Source of the DNA: an uncultured Mycobacterium sp.
Lineage (GTDB): Bacteria > Actinomycetota > Actinomycetes > Mycobacteriales > Mycobacteriaceae
NCBI GenBank assembly: GCA_900078375.1
Contig: FLQS01000043.1
Coordinates: 1-47,142 of the forward strand
Reading direction: 5' to 3'
DNA: 47,142 bases
The notes under the pieces were generated by a model. The model was not told the DNA's origin and searched no databases. It saw only the letters and a program-made list of their open reading frames with translations. The position numbers and the translations under genes are program-made. The first letter of the stretch is position 1. Each line of letters opens with the position of its first letter. Shown here piece by piece: positions 18,117-27,200 of this stretch.

Positions 18117-18183
18117 GCATCAATCCGACTTGGGCGGCGGTGCCTCGCCAGTCGGCAACGAAAGAAACGCACGAGGAGCAACC

Positions 18184-19329
18184 TTGAGTGCCGTGCCCGC
18201 GGTGAGACCGTTTCGCATCGACGTTGCCGATGACGTTCTCGATGATCTCCGAACGCGTCTGTCGCGCACGCGGTGGCCGGAAGCCGAATGCGTAGAGGAT
18301 TGGAACCAGGGCATCCCGTTGGGTTACACCCGGGAACTGGCCGTCTACTGGGCTGACCGATACGACTGGCGGTCTCGTGAAGCCGCACTCAACCGATTCG
18401 ATCAGTACATCACCGAAATCGACGGATTGGATATCCATTTCATCCACCAGCGATCCCCGCACCACGAGGCTTTCCCGCTACTCATCACCCACGGCTGGCC
18501 CGGCTCGATCGTGGAGTTTCACAAAGTGATCGAGCCGCTGACCAATCCGACTGCCCACGGGGGACGGGCCGAAGACGCCTTCCACGTGGTCTGCCCGGCG
18601 CTTCCTGGCTACGGTTTCTCCGGCAAGCCCACGAGCACCGGGTGGGGTGTCAGCACCATCGCGCAGGCCTGGGAGACGCTGATGCTGCGCCTTGGCTACG
18701 AGCGCTACGGCGCCCAAGGCGGCGACTGGGGCGCAGCGGTCACCACACAAATCGGCCGCAACCGCGGCCACTGTGCCGCCATCCATCTGAACATGCCGAT
18801 CGCTTACCCTCCTGCGGCTGGCATCGCCGATCAGACCGAGGAAGAGCAGCAGGCCCTGGCCGCCCTGACGACCCACCAGCAGTGGGGGACAGGCTATTCC
18901 GAGCAGCAGTCCACCCGGCCACAGACGCTCGGCTACGGACTGGCCGATTCGCCGGTCGGCCAGATGGCGTGGATCGTCGAGAAATTCGCAGCATGGATGG
19001 ACTGTGCCGGCAACCCTGAGAACGTGCTCAGCCGCGATGAGCTCCTCGACAACGTCATGATGTATTGGGCAACCAATAGTGGCGCTTCCTCGGCCCGGTT
19101 GTACTGGGAGAGCTTCAAGACCTTGGACGCTACAGGTCGTGTGGAAGTGCCGACTGGTATCGCCGCCTTCCCCAAGGAGGTCCTGCGCGTCCCACGAAGT
19201 TGGTGCGAGCCGAACTACAACATCACTCGCTGGACGACCATGGCGCGCGGCGGACATTTTGCCGCATTTGAGCAACCGGGGCTCTTCGTCGAAGATGTCC
19301 GCGCTTTCTTCGAAACCGTCCGGCGATAG
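18184..19329 (+). CDS. Epoxide hydrolase (EPHX1/EHN-type alpha/beta hydrolase)
   Basis: 381-aa enzyme that would open an epoxide to a vicinal diol. It has the N-terminal EHN domain (PFRIDVADDVLDDLRTRL, then NQGIPLGYTRELAVYW), then the oxyanion motif THGWPGS. The nucleophile elbow is GGDWGAA (Asp nucleophile), and the catalytic His is in RGGHFAAFEQP. The frame is open from 18130; TTG 18184, 5-6 nt after AGGAG, is the best start, with GTG 18190 as alternative. It is in line with the mce operon (67-nt gap). Juvenile-hormone/microsomal-type hydrolases accept bulky lipophilic epoxides, which fits imported hydrophobic substrates. Confidence 0.9.
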   Translation: MSAVPAVRPFRIDVADDVLDDLRTRLSRTRWPEAECVEDWNQGIPLGYTRELAVYWADRYDWRSREAALNRFDQYITEIDGLDIHFIHQRSPHHEAFPLLITHGWPGSIVEFHKVIEPLTNPTAHGGRAEDAFHVVCPALPGYGFSGKPTSTGWGVSTIAQAWETLMLRLGYERYGAQGGDWGAAVTTQIGRNRGHCAAIHLNMPIAYPPAAGIADQTEEEQQALAALTTHQQWGTGYSEQQSTRPQTLGYGLADSPVGQMAWIVEKFAAWMDCAGNPENVLSRDELLDNVMMYWATNSGASSARLYWESFKTLDATGRVEVPTGIAAFPKEVLRVPRSWCEPNYNITRWTTMARGGHFAAFEQPGLFVEDVRAFFETVRR

Positions 19330-19471
19330 CGCGGACCGTCAGGCACGGACTCTTGGGTAGCGCGGCCCGAATTGAGCTAGACTCTCTGCATTGCGGAGGT
19401 ATCATCTGCTGAAAAGAAATAGTGGGTATGAGTTGCAACCTGCGCGCAATCGGTGGTCAAAGGAGATGACG

Positions 19472-20932
19472 GTGGTCGATGACGTACTGAGTGCAGTCAC
19501 GAGGACGTGGACGCTTCCGCTAGGTGGCGGGACTCTGCAGACCCGTGGTGTTTACGGCGTGGACGACCCGTGTACCGGAGGCGTCTTGACGCAGGCGCCG
19601 GATTGCAGTGCCGAAGACGTCGACCGGGTGGTGGCGGTTGCGCATGCCGCTCAACGTGATTGGGCACTCCGGACGCCTCGGCAGCGCGGCACCGCGCTGC
19701 GGGCTTTGGCGACACTCATGCGAGATAACGCCGAAGAACTCGCATTGCTTGACGCAATTGACGGCGGCTTTCCACTGCCTGCGATGCGCGACGACGTCAA
19801 TTGGGCGGGCGAAGTGCTCGAAATGATGGCAGACGCCGCACTTGAACTCGGCGGTCGTACTATTCCACTCTCTGCGAACCTTCACTACACGCTGCAGCAA
19901 CCTTACGGCGTGGTCGCTCGAATTGTCCCCTTCAATCACCCCCTCTTTTTTGCAGGCTCGAAGATCGCTGCTCCGCTGATGGCGGGAAACGCCGTGGTCC
20001 TCAAAGCTCCCGATCAAACACCACTCTCGGCCATCCGGCTCGCAGAGCTGGCTAGGGAAGTCTTGCCCGAAGGCCTATTTGGGGTGGTAACCGGGCGCGG
20101 CGCAACTGCTGGCGCCGCGTTGGTCGCTCATCCATTAGTGCGGCGAGTCGGCTTCATCGGCTCCCCGACCACGGGCCGGCAAATCCAGCGCTTGGCTGCC
20201 GAGCATGGCGTCAAATACGTCACCCTTGAACTCGGCGGCAAGAACCCCATGATCGTCATGCCGGACGCGGACCTCGGGGCGGCGGCGAGGAGCGCCGTCG
20301 TGGGGATGAACTTCACCACCACTGCCGGCCAATCATGCGGATCAACAAGCAGACTGCTGCTGCACGAAGCGATCGCTGACGAGGTCATCAATTCGGTCGT
20401 CGATCAGGTCGCTGCCATCAAGGTAGGCCACCCCCTCTCTGATGGCACAGACATGGGACCCGTCATCGACCAAGCGCAGTACTCGAAGTCGCTGCAGGCC
20501 ATCGAATCAGGACGGGCGGCCGGTGCCAGCGTGCTTATCGGTGGAGGACGTGCGGAGGGCGTTGGCGACAAGGGCTGGTATGTCGCCCCGACCGTATTGG
20601 CCGACGTGGCACCGCAGGCCGCTGTCGCCCGCGACGAAATCTTCGGGCCGGTTCTTTCAGTGCTAATTGTCCGTGACGAAGCCGAGGCTGTCGAAGTCGC
20701 CAACAGCGTCGAGTTCGGACTGACCGCCGCGGTGTGGACCAATGACTTACGCCAAGCCCACCGCATGGCTGCGGGGCTTGATGCCGGCTACGTCTGGATA
20801 AATGGCAGCGCACGCCACTACTGGGGGTTGCCATTCGGCGGCCGAAAATCATCAGGTGTTGGCTCCGAAGAGTCAACGGAGGAACTGCTGTCCTACACAC
20901 AAGTCAAAGCAGTATCGGTCACCTTGGATTAG
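19472..20932 (+). CDS. Aldehyde dehydrogenase (NAD(P)-dependent)
   Basis: About 486-aa ALDH-superfamily enzyme oxidising an aldehyde to an acid. It has the N-terminal cofactor-binding block (VARIVPFNHPLFFAGSK, then NAVVLKAPDQTPLS), the catalytic Glu in LELGGKNP, the catalytic Cys in TAGQSC and a C-terminal PFGGRKSSG. GTG 19472 lies 6 nt after AAAGGAG and is preferred; ATG 19466 touches that ribosome site and the frame is open to TTG 19391. A weak promoter-like pair, TTGGGT (19353) and TAGACT (19378), lies upstream, so it may be transcribed separately from the mce genes. It ends just before IS remnants. Confidence 0.9.
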   Translation: MVDDVLSAVTRTWTLPLGGGTLQTRGVYGVDDPCTGGVLTQAPDCSAEDVDRVVAVAHAAQRDWALRTPRQRGTALRALATLMRDNAEELALLDAIDGGFPLPAMRDDVNWAGEVLEMMADAALELGGRTIPLSANLHYTLQQPYGVVARIVPFNHPLFFAGSKIAAPLMAGNAVVLKAPDQTPLSAIRLAELAREVLPEGLFGVVTGRGATAGAALVAHPLVRRVGFIGSPTTGRQIQRLAAEHGVKYVTLELGGKNPMIVMPDADLGAAARSAVVGMNFTTTAGQSCGSTSRLLLHEAIADEVINSVVDQVAAIKVGHPLSDGTDMGPVIDQAQYSKSLQAIESGRAAGASVLIGGGRAEGVGDKGWYVAPTVLADVAPQAAVARDEIFGPVLSVLIVRDEAEAVEVANSVEFGLTAAVWTNDLRQAHRMAAGLDAGYVWINGSARHYWGLPFGGRKSSGVGSEESTEELLSYTQVKAVSVTLD

Positions 20933-20987
20933 GACATGTCTGTCTAATGGGAATGGTGTTGTGCCTGATGCTGTTCGGGTGATTCGG

Positions 20988-21356
20988 ATGAATGTTGTCT
21001 CTGATGATTTATGGGTGCTGATTGAGCCGGTGATGCCCTCGGGCCGTCGGCGGGGCCGTCCATGGAATGACCATCGACGCACCTTGGAGGGCATTATCTG
21101 GCGGCACCGCACCGGATCACCGTGGCGAGATCTGCCCGAGGAGTTCGGCGCCTGGCAGTCGGTCGCCGAACGGCACCTGCGGTGGTCAGTCGATGGCACG
21201 TACGCGAAGATCTTCGCCGCGGTCCAGGTCGGACTCGGCCAGGGGGGTGGTCACGACGTGCTGGAACTGCTGTGGGTGGACTCCACCACTGTGCGCGCCC
21301 ACCAGCACGCCACAGCTCCTCTGTCACGCGGCTGGGATGCTTGCAGGAACGCTTGA
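20988..21356 (+). pseudogene. IS5-type transposase, truncated (N-terminal third)
   Basis: About 122 codons. The N-terminal half matches IS5-group transposases with a DUF4096-like start: DDLWVLIEPVMP, GRPWNDHRRTLEGIIWRHRTG, SPWRDLPEEFG. It reaches the first catalytic Asp in VDSTTVRAHQHA. The reading then turns to unrelated sequence and stops, so the second Asp and Glu are missing. It lies 55 nt after the ALDH gene. GGACATGTCTGTCTAATG at 20931-20949 may be the old left end, but I find no matching right end. Confidence 0.82.
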
Positions 21357-21711
21357 AGTCGCCGGCTGCGAAGGTTGCCTGTCATCCAGCCGGAATCCTT
21401 TGGTGACAAATGCCAATTCGGCGTAGGTCGTCAGTCGCTGTTACGCCGGTGCTGCGACGGCTAGGAACCGCGCAATGATGCCTAGCACAACGATAGGCTC
21501 AGCGCATAGGGCAAATAGGCGACCGATTAGATAAACGACATCCGGACACGGCACCGCCCTTATGTCGACATGTAATGTGTGGCTGTGACCCACTGATCCT
21601 CTCCCGTTACCCGCGAGCGGGCGGTATCTGCCCCGGCGTCGGGTCGTGCCGCCGAGTCGACTCAGGCATGCAAACTTGCGATATCATCCGTTGTAGTTTC
21701 AAAATAGTTGT
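21357..21711 (+). other. Non-coding stretch between IS5 remnant and MFS gene
   Basis: No convincing gene or transposase similarity is seen after the truncated IS5 fragment. The stretch contains a perfect 10-bp palindrome, ATGTCGACAT, at 21562-21571. An AT-richer 45 bp just before the exporter start (about 21668-21710) probably carries its promoter. No clear -35/-10 pair with good spacing was identified. Confidence 0.5.
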
Positions 21712-23172
21712 GTGAATGAAACCGTCGTCCGACAGCTCGCCCGCCGACGCAAGGCCGTCGTCTTGGCGTCGTGCTGCATGAGCGTGCTAATTGTGTCGAT
21801 GGACGCGACCATCGTTAACGTCGCAATCCCGAGCATACGCGCCGGCCTGTCGGCGTCGCCTTCGCAAATGCAGTGGGTCTTTGACATATACACCTTGATG
21901 GTGGCCTCGCTGTTACTGCTCTCGGGTGCGATGGCCGACCGATTCGGTCGTCGGCGTACGTTCCAGATCGGGTTGACGGTCTTCGCGTCGGCCTCCCTGC
22001 TGTGCAGCGTGGCCCCCAACGTCGAAATGTTGATCGGCGCCCGCTTCCTGCAGGCTATCGGCGGCTCGATGCTGACCCCCGCCGCGTTGTCGATCGTCAC
22101 ACAGGTGTTCACCGGCAGAGTGGAGCGCGCGCGGGTGATCGGCATATGGGGGGGCGTCGTAGGCATCTCGATGGCATTAGGTCCGGTCGTGGGCGGAGTG
22201 CTCATCGAGTATGTCGACTGGCGCGCAGTCTTCTGGATCAATGTGCCGATCTGCGCGCTAGCGATATTCTTGACCGCGATGTTCGTTCCGGAATCCAAGT
22301 CGGCCACGATGCGCGACGTCGACCTGATCGGACTGGGTACGGGCATGGCCTTCCTGTTCGGACTAGTGTTCGTGCTCATCGAAGGGCCAGGGATGGGCTG
22401 GACCGACACCCGAGTCGTCGTTGTCGGCGGTCTCGCGGCGCTGGCATTCGCGAGTTTCCTGCGCTACGAGTCCCGCCGCCTCGACCCATTCGTCGACCTG
22501 CGATTCTTCCGCAGCATCCCATTCGCTTCGGCGACAGCCATCGCGGTGTGCGCATACGCGGTGTGGGGCGCGTTCCTGTTCATGATGTCACTATTCTTGC
22601 AAGGGGAGCGGGGGTTCTCGGCGGTTCACACGGGGCTGATGTTTCTGCCCGTAGCCGGTGGCGCACTCATCTTCTCGCCCTTGTCTGGCCGGCTGGTGGG
22701 GCGATTCGGTGCCAGACCGTCGCTGATGATTGCCGGGGTATTGATCACCGCCGCGACTCTAATGCTCGCGCCGGTCAGCGACGCTACCCCACATTGGCGG
22801 CTGCTGGTAGCCTTCGCGGTCTTCGGCATCGGCACTTCGATGGTCAACGCACCGATCACGAACACGGCCGTCAGCGGTATGCCGACCGACCGTGCCGGTG
22901 CGGCGTCGGCCCTCGCATCCACCAGCCGACAGGTGGGCGTGAGCATCGGTGTGGCGCTTTGTGGTTCGGTCGCCGGTGCGGCATTGGCCGACAGCAACGT
23001 CGACTTCGCGGTCTCCGCCCGGCCGCTGTGGCTAGTGTTCGCCGGAGTCGGTGTGCTGATCCTCACGCTCGGTGTCTACTCGACGTCGGGCCGCGCGCTG
23101 CGCTCAGCCGAGCATCTGGCGCCGCTGATCGCAGGAACTGACCCGCGACGGGAGTCTGCCGGTGTCGGGTAA
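21712..23172 (+). CDS. MFS drug/solute exporter, DHA2 family (EmrB/QacA type, 14 TM)
   Basis: 486-aa polytopic membrane protein. The first helix has motif MDATIVNVAIPSI, typical of DHA2 exporters. Motif A is GAMADRFGRRRTFQ, motif C-like glycines lie near GGVVGISMALGPVVGG, and WRAVFWINVPI follows. About 14 hydrophobic segments are visible. It would export toxic compounds by proton antiport, perhaps aromatic intermediates. Start GTG 21712. It overlaps the following marR gene by 11 nt, so exporter and regulator form a unit. It is the only complete gene pair inside the IS-scarred region besides tetR. Confidence 0.9.
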   Translation: MNETVVRQLARRRKAVVLASCCMSVLIVSMDATIVNVAIPSIRAGLSASPSQMQWVFDIYTLMVASLLLLSGAMADRFGRRRTFQIGLTVFASASLLCSVAPNVEMLIGARFLQAIGGSMLTPAALSIVTQVFTGRVERARVIGIWGGVVGISMALGPVVGGVLIEYVDWRAVFWINVPICALAIFLTAMFVPESKSATMRDVDLIGLGTGMAFLFGLVFVLIEGPGMGWTDTRVVVVGGLAALAFASFLRYESRRLDPFVDLRFFRSIPFASATAIAVCAYAVWGAFLFMMSLFLQGERGFSAVHTGLMFLPVAGGALIFSPLSGRLVGRFGARPSLMIAGVLITAATLMLAPVSDATPHWRLLVAFAVFGIGTSMVNAPITNTAVSGMPTDRAGAASALASTSRQVGVSIGVALCGSVAGAALADSNVDFAVSARPLWLVFAGVGVLILTLGVYSTSGRALRSAEHLAPLIAGTDPRRESAGVG

Positions 23173-23590
23173 TCCGGAGGCGGACGAGGTCTGGCGGGCG
23201 ATGACCGCACTGGTCACCGACAACCGCGCCAGCTGGAGGCGAGCGACCGTCGACCAGACGGGTCTGCCTTTCAGTCGCATACGGATCCTGCATCGCCTGG
23301 CCCGCGGGTCGATGACTGTCAAAGAGGTCGCGCACGCCGTGACCATCGATGCTCCGGCGGCCACGGTGGCCGTCAACGACCTGGAGGAACGTGGGCTAGT
23401 GAGGCGGCAGACGATTCCCACTAACCGGCGCTGCAAGGTGGTATCACTGACCGACGCCGGCTGGGCGATGGTGGCTACCATCGATGGGATCGACGACCCG
23501 GCTCCCGAAGCGCTTACGGCGCTTGACAAAAACGAACTGAAGGCGCTGCGAGACGCGATAGCCAAAGTCAACACACACGCCAAACAATAA
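23162..23590 (+). CDS. MarR-family transcriptional regulator
   Basis: 142-aa winged-helix regulator. The recognition region MTVKEVAHAVTIDAPAATVAVNDLEERGLV is followed by the wing with RRQTIPTNRRCKVVSLTDAG, both MarR hallmarks. GTG 23162 lies inside the end of the exporter gene (overlap to 23172), which implies co-expression. By analogy with MarR/EmrR pairs it probably represses the exporter operon and is relieved by a phenolic ligand (inference). A stem-loop directly follows the stop. Confidence 0.88.
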   Translation: MSGNPEADEVWRAMTALVTDNRASWRRATVDQTGLPFSRIRILHRLARGSMTVKEVAHAVTIDAPAATVAVNDLEERGLVRRQTIPTNRRCKVVSLTDAGWAMVATIDGIDDPAPEALTALDKNELKALRDAIAKVNTHAKQ

Positions 23591-23606
23591 CCGGGAAAAT
23601 CTCGGT
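23590..23606 (+). terminator. Possible stem-loop terminator after marR
   Basis: ACCGGGA-AAA-TCTCGGT forms a 7-bp stem with one G-T pair and a 3-nt loop, beginning at the last base of the marR stop. There is no U-tract, which is common for mycobacterial terminators, so this is only suggestive. Confidence 0.35.
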
Positions 23607-23639
23607 CGAAGCACTCAACGAACTACTCTCAAATCCACC

Positions 23640-24047
23640 AGCCGTTGCGATTCAGATCGTCTTCGGTTAGCTCGGGATGCTCACCGACGTAGCTGACGGC
23701 CGTGGCGGTTGGTGCACGGGTTGGTATTCGCCGCGGGGTATGCGCGGCACACGTTCGTCTTTCCGCGTATCGATTAGACGCTTAACGATGTGATCCGCGG
23801 GTACGCATCGGCGCCGGCGCTCTTCTGCGGGTTTCGCGGTGGTGAATTTAGCAACATGAAGGCGATTGTCGACTGCGCGGACGTCGTCGATCTGAAACTC
23901 GACGACACGTTCCTCGGGTACGCTCAGGCGCGTGGCTTCGCCGTGGATCCTGCCGGGCGCGCAGCCCGCGGATGGGCCCTAGGTCGAGCACACTACTCCG
24001 TATGTGACGTCGAATATCGTCGGCGGAGAGGAATTCCAGGCTCTCGA
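23640..24047 (+). pseudogene. IS21-family IstA transposase, degenerate fragment
   Basis: Pieces of an IS21-type IstA integrase core can be read in order across shifted frames. They are FG-stop-LGMLTDVADGR (about 23660), LVHGLVFAAGYARHTFVF (about 23709), NMKAIVDCADVV and FLGYAQARGFAVDPA (23855-23955), then VEHTTPYV and GGEEFQALDYCR (about 23981-24050). In-frame TAG codons occur near 23778 and 23979, with at least two frameshifts. This follows the usual IstA order of DDE core then RVExxVxYV. Neither IstB nor terminal repeats are seen. The 3' boundary runs into the IS3 remnant and is uncertain by about 25 nt. Confidence 0.75.
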
Positions 24048-24443
24048 CTACTGCCGGGTACGGGCTGAACCGTCTCCGGTTTGATGCCGGCTTCGTAGGT
24101 GAGATATCGCCGGCTGGGACGCCCGGAGTCGAGCATAATAGGCGGTCTCGTATTCCTCTGGCGGGACGTAGTCGAGGAGGCTGTGGAGGCGCCGATTGTT
24201 GAACCAGTCGACCTATTCCATCCAGGCTTATTCGACCTCGTCGAGGGTGCGCAGCGGGCCACTGAGGAACGGACTGCCCCGACCGGTGGCTTCGGTCTTG
24301 AACAACCCGATCGTCGTCTCAGCCAACGCATTGTCGTAAGCGTCACCGACACGGCCGATCGATGCCGCAATCCCTTCCAGCACAAGAGTTTCCGCGAACG
24401 CGATGGATGCGTATTGGGCGGATTCAACTGATCGTCGCAACAC
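24048..24443 (-). pseudogene. IS3-family OrfB transposase, C-terminal fragment with stop codons
   Basis: On the minus strand the end of an IS3-type integrase core is clear. QYASIAFAETLVLEGIAASIG is followed by GRVGDAYDNALAETTIGLFKTE, the usual SIGSVGDAYDNALAE motif with the catalytic Glu. TAA then TAG break the frame after TLDEVE and AWME. The reading resumes as VDWFNNRRLHSLLDYVPPEEYE and ends at a TAG at 24048-24050. The N-terminal two thirds of OrfB and all of OrfA are missing. It is inactive. Confidence 0.85.
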
Positions 24444-25143
24444 CTCGAATTATCGGAGGTGTGCGATGGGGGTACGGGAACCGGCAGTTGGAGGTCCGTG
24501 GCTATCGGCGTCAGATTCCCTCACCGGGGGCCGATATTCCGCAGTTCTCCACTTACACCACCTGGCACCTGTGTCTGACCGATCTGGCCCGGATGGGCTG
24601 GGAGCTGCACGGGATAGGCCACCAATCGACCGAGTCGACGCTGACCTTCATTCACCTCTCGGGCCGCGATTTTGCCGAGAAGCTGAATCGTTCGATGACC
24701 TACGTGCATGCGCAGCGCATCGCCACGCTCACCGCGGTCGACGGCACGGGACGGGCCCGGCGTGGACGTTTTCGCTGCCCGTCGAAGGCTCCGAGCTGGA
24801 CCGAGTGCACCGCTCGAATCGCGCCCGAAAGCACTGCGCTGCAACAGGGCCGGGCATCCCAACGCCGGCGCCAGCGGCGGGAAACATATCGCGCCCTGAG
24901 GTGCCAATACAGCCCCCATGTTGCTTTGTTCCTCTTTGTTCGTTGTTGAGGCGCCTGCATCGCGGCGTCAAGATTTTCCGCTCCGCGACCTGTGATGTGG
25001 AGAGCATTGAATCTAATGGACGATTGGTATTAGTATTAGATATAGAATATCATGCGCTCGATTATTTAGTTCAACTTATTATTGATACTAATAGACACAT
25101 GTGCGCAGTCGGGCGGCGGAGCTCCAGAGAGGAAGGCCATCCC
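24444..25143 (+). other. Unassigned stretch between IS3 remnant and tetR
   Basis: Roughly 24444-24950 keeps an open frame (part of 24362-24949) with protein-like composition, for example RQLEVRGYRRQIP and TWHLCLTDLARMGWELHG. I cannot assign it to a family, and it lacks a plausible start, so it may be another decayed insertion. From about 24990 to 25100 the DNA becomes markedly AT-rich and holds a 9-bp inverted repeat (listed separately). That part is the likely tetR control region. Confidence 0.45.
25028..25093. repeat. Inverted repeat in AT-rich region upstream of tetR
   Basis: TATTAGTAT at 25028-25036 is matched by its exact reverse complement ATACTAATA at 25085-25093, 48 nt apart. Both lie in an AT-rich island (about 24990-25100) within otherwise GC-rich DNA, 50-115 bp upstream of the tetR start. 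The arms could be two halves of a looped operator or ends of a lost element. Confidence 0.5.
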
Positions 25144-25746
25144 TTGGCTACAAGAGCGACTACGGAGGCGAAGATATATGATGGAGCTTTGCGCGCCCTT
25201 GCTCGCCAGGGGCCGAAAAAGCTCGCAATGAGCGGTATCGCGGCGGAGGCGGGGGTGTCGGGTGGCACGCTCTACCGATACTTCAAAAACAAGGAAGACC
25301 TCCTCGAGTCGCTCGGCAATCATTTCGTCATGAGGTTGCGCGGGACCCTACAGGGGGCGATCGCCGAACAGCCCAATCCCGCCGATCGTCTGCCCTTGGT
25401 CGTGGATATCGTGCTGCGCTACTGGCAGGAGAACCCGGCAGCTGTCCAACTAGGACAACTCGAACCGGATTTCGTGATCGACTACATCAAGCAGGTGACA
25501 CCCCAGTGGTCTGCCGCTATTCATGACGCCGTGGAGCCCGTCCTCGCCGATAGCCCGGCAGTCCAGCTCGGACTGGCAACACCGGATGAGATCGTGAACC
25601 TCATTGTTAGGATGGCTTTTTCGCATTACTTCCTGCCTGTCAACGACTACCGTGAACTGCGCGACCTACTGCTCGCACTTGGGAGTTCGGCTGGGCTGGA
25701 TCCAAAGAATGGTCGGATTGGGTCCGGACGCAAGGCCGCAAGCTGA
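25144..25746 (+). CDS. TetR-family transcriptional regulator
   Basis: 200-aa regulator. The N-terminal HTH is classical: AKIYDGALRALARQGPKKLA, then GIAAEAGVSGGTLYRYF and KNKEDLLESL. The ligand-binding domain is helical and ends with a basic tail. TTG 25144 follows GAGAGGAAGG with 6-8 nt spacing; the frame is open far upstream (24403) without signs of coding. It is isolated among pseudogenes, close to and on the same strand as the Rieske module starting at 27469, which it may control. Its AT-rich upstream region contains a symmetric repeat. Confidence 0.88.
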   Translation: MATRATTEAKIYDGALRALARQGPKKLAMSGIAAEAGVSGGTLYRYFKNKEDLLESLGNHFVMRLRGTLQGAIAEQPNPADRLPLVVDIVLRYWQENPAAVQLGQLEPDFVIDYIKQVTPQWSAAIHDAVEPVLADSPAVQLGLATPDEIVNLIVRMAFSHYFLPVNDYRELRDLLLALGSSAGLDPKNGRIGSGRKAAS

Positions 25747-25749
25747 TGG

Positions 25750-26648
25750 TTACGACTGTTTAGCACCGACAACATCGCGCACCACGCTGATTCCTTCGAT
25801 CTCGGCCTCGACCACATCGCCTTCCTGGCGAATCGGCCGTCCCTGCATACCGATACCGTCGGCGGCCCCGGTGGACGCGATGTCACCCGCGTTCAAAGTG
25901 GCTCGCGCGGCGACGTAGTCGAAACACTCGTCGAGGTTCCTAACGACCTTTTGGTCCGATCATGTTGATGCTCTTCACCATTGACGCGCAAGGTAATCTC
26001 CACATCGATCTGACTCGATCCACCGAACTCATCCTGGTAGTGATCCACGGTCCCCTAAGTCGCTCCCGTGAGCCGCGCCTTGGTGGTGAACAAGTCCAAT
26101 CCACCGACAGACGACGCTGCATCTCTGGCACTGACATCGTTGCCCGCGGTGTAACCGAGCACAGCATCTGTTGGGTTTGTTCGCCGGAACAGCCGTGACT
26201 CCGACGAGCTCAACCTCGAAATCAAGCTAATCGGTGATCGCCGGATTGGCCATCTCATCGCCGTGCCCGATGATCGCGACCCGGGGTCTAGGGAAGCCCA
26301 CCATACTCGCCGGACACTCGGTGACGCCGAGCTTCTCCAGGTTGGTCCAGTAGTTCATGCCGACGCCGATGATCGTAGAAGTCGAATTGATGGCGGCAGA
26401 AGCCGCACGTCCGCGAGCAGTACCGACGGACCGGCAAATTCGAATGCGCTCGACCGGCTGCACGCAGACCCGGCAACAAGCGACCACCACGGCGAGATGT
26501 TCGCCGCGCTGCAGCGGCGTCGCCGCCCTCTGGTACGGCGACCCGCGGTGCGCACCAGTCCCCGGCATCGACGGCACGACCGCGGCTTGGGCCGGCCGGG
26601 TGTCACACTGGCACGACACCTCGAGCTCACCCCAAGGGTCCGCGCCAC
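25750..26648 (-). pseudogene. Fumarylacetoacetate hydrolase (FAH) family gene, degraded
   Basis: Read from high to low coordinates, FAH-family blocks appear in correct order but in several frames. They are FAGPSVLLADVRLLPP, IIGVGMNYWTNLEKLGVTE, PRPRVAIIGHGDEMA, VLGYTAGNDVSARDAASS, DEFGGSSQIDVEITLRVNGE, NLDECFDYVAARATLNAGDI and GAADGIGMQGRPI. It ends VVRDVVGAKQS with TAA at 25750-25752. At least three frameshifts or stops interrupt it. FAH enzymes hydrate or cleave dienoates after meta-cleavage, so this was probably a working part of an aromatic pathway on the opposite strand. It is the only non-IS gene on the minus strand. Confidence 0.85.
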
Positions 26649-26699
26649 TGTCGCACCATCATGGTCAAGGCCGGGCGATGGTTAGCCGCCTAACATCGC

Positions 26700-27200
26700 G
26701 GGATCACGGATCCCGGGCCATGGACCCGCCAGACCTGCGCCCCTGGGTTGCGGCCGTGAACCGCATGAAGGTCGGCGACTATGTCACGCGCCGTGACCAC
26801 ATGCACGCCCGCGCAGGAACACCGACGTCCCCTCGCACCCAGGCCCACAACCTGATGGCGACCCGCACCTTCTTTCGCGACGGACAGGAGTGGGAGTAGA
26901 TCTGCCGCCGCTTCGACCCGACCCGACCCGCGCGCTTCGCGGTACCCACGCAGCGCGGCCGCGCCGATGGACGCCAACCCCCGCGCCAACTTCGACATGC
27001 TCGCCGAAGGGGCTGTCTGCCTGCCCGACGCGCCCGTGCACAAGGACAGGCATCGTCTTCACCAAACCCGTCGATCCTCTTCTCGGACAGGCGATCGACG
27101 CATGGCGAGCACTGTCGCCTGGCGCAGCCGACCACGCTCAACCGCAAGACCGGCGAGCACGTCCACATGCTCTTCACCGTCCGCGCACACCGGTTGCGAT
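26700..27200 (+). pseudogene. Tyrosine recombinase/integrase, decayed
   Basis: Fragments match the N-terminal and middle parts of a large actinobacterial phage-type integrase: DPPDLRPWVAAVNRMKVGDYVTRRD, SPRTQAHNLMATRTFFRD, QEWE then TAG, then CRRFDPTR. After a frame change come TGIVFTKPVDPLLGQAIDAW and, in the original frame, LNRKTGEHVHMLFTVRAHR. The TAG stands where the family usually has Trp, so it looks like a point nonsense mutation. The first catalytic Arg region is deleted and the HxxR and Tyr parts are gone. It lies directly upstream of the alpha-3 promoter and marks an old integration edge. Confidence 0.68.

Noticed and set aside
24403..25143. Extension of the TetR frame upstream to 24403
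   Set aside because: The extra 247 residues match no TetR protein, cross the IS3 remnant and the AT-rich control region, and TTG 25144 has a proper ribosome site.
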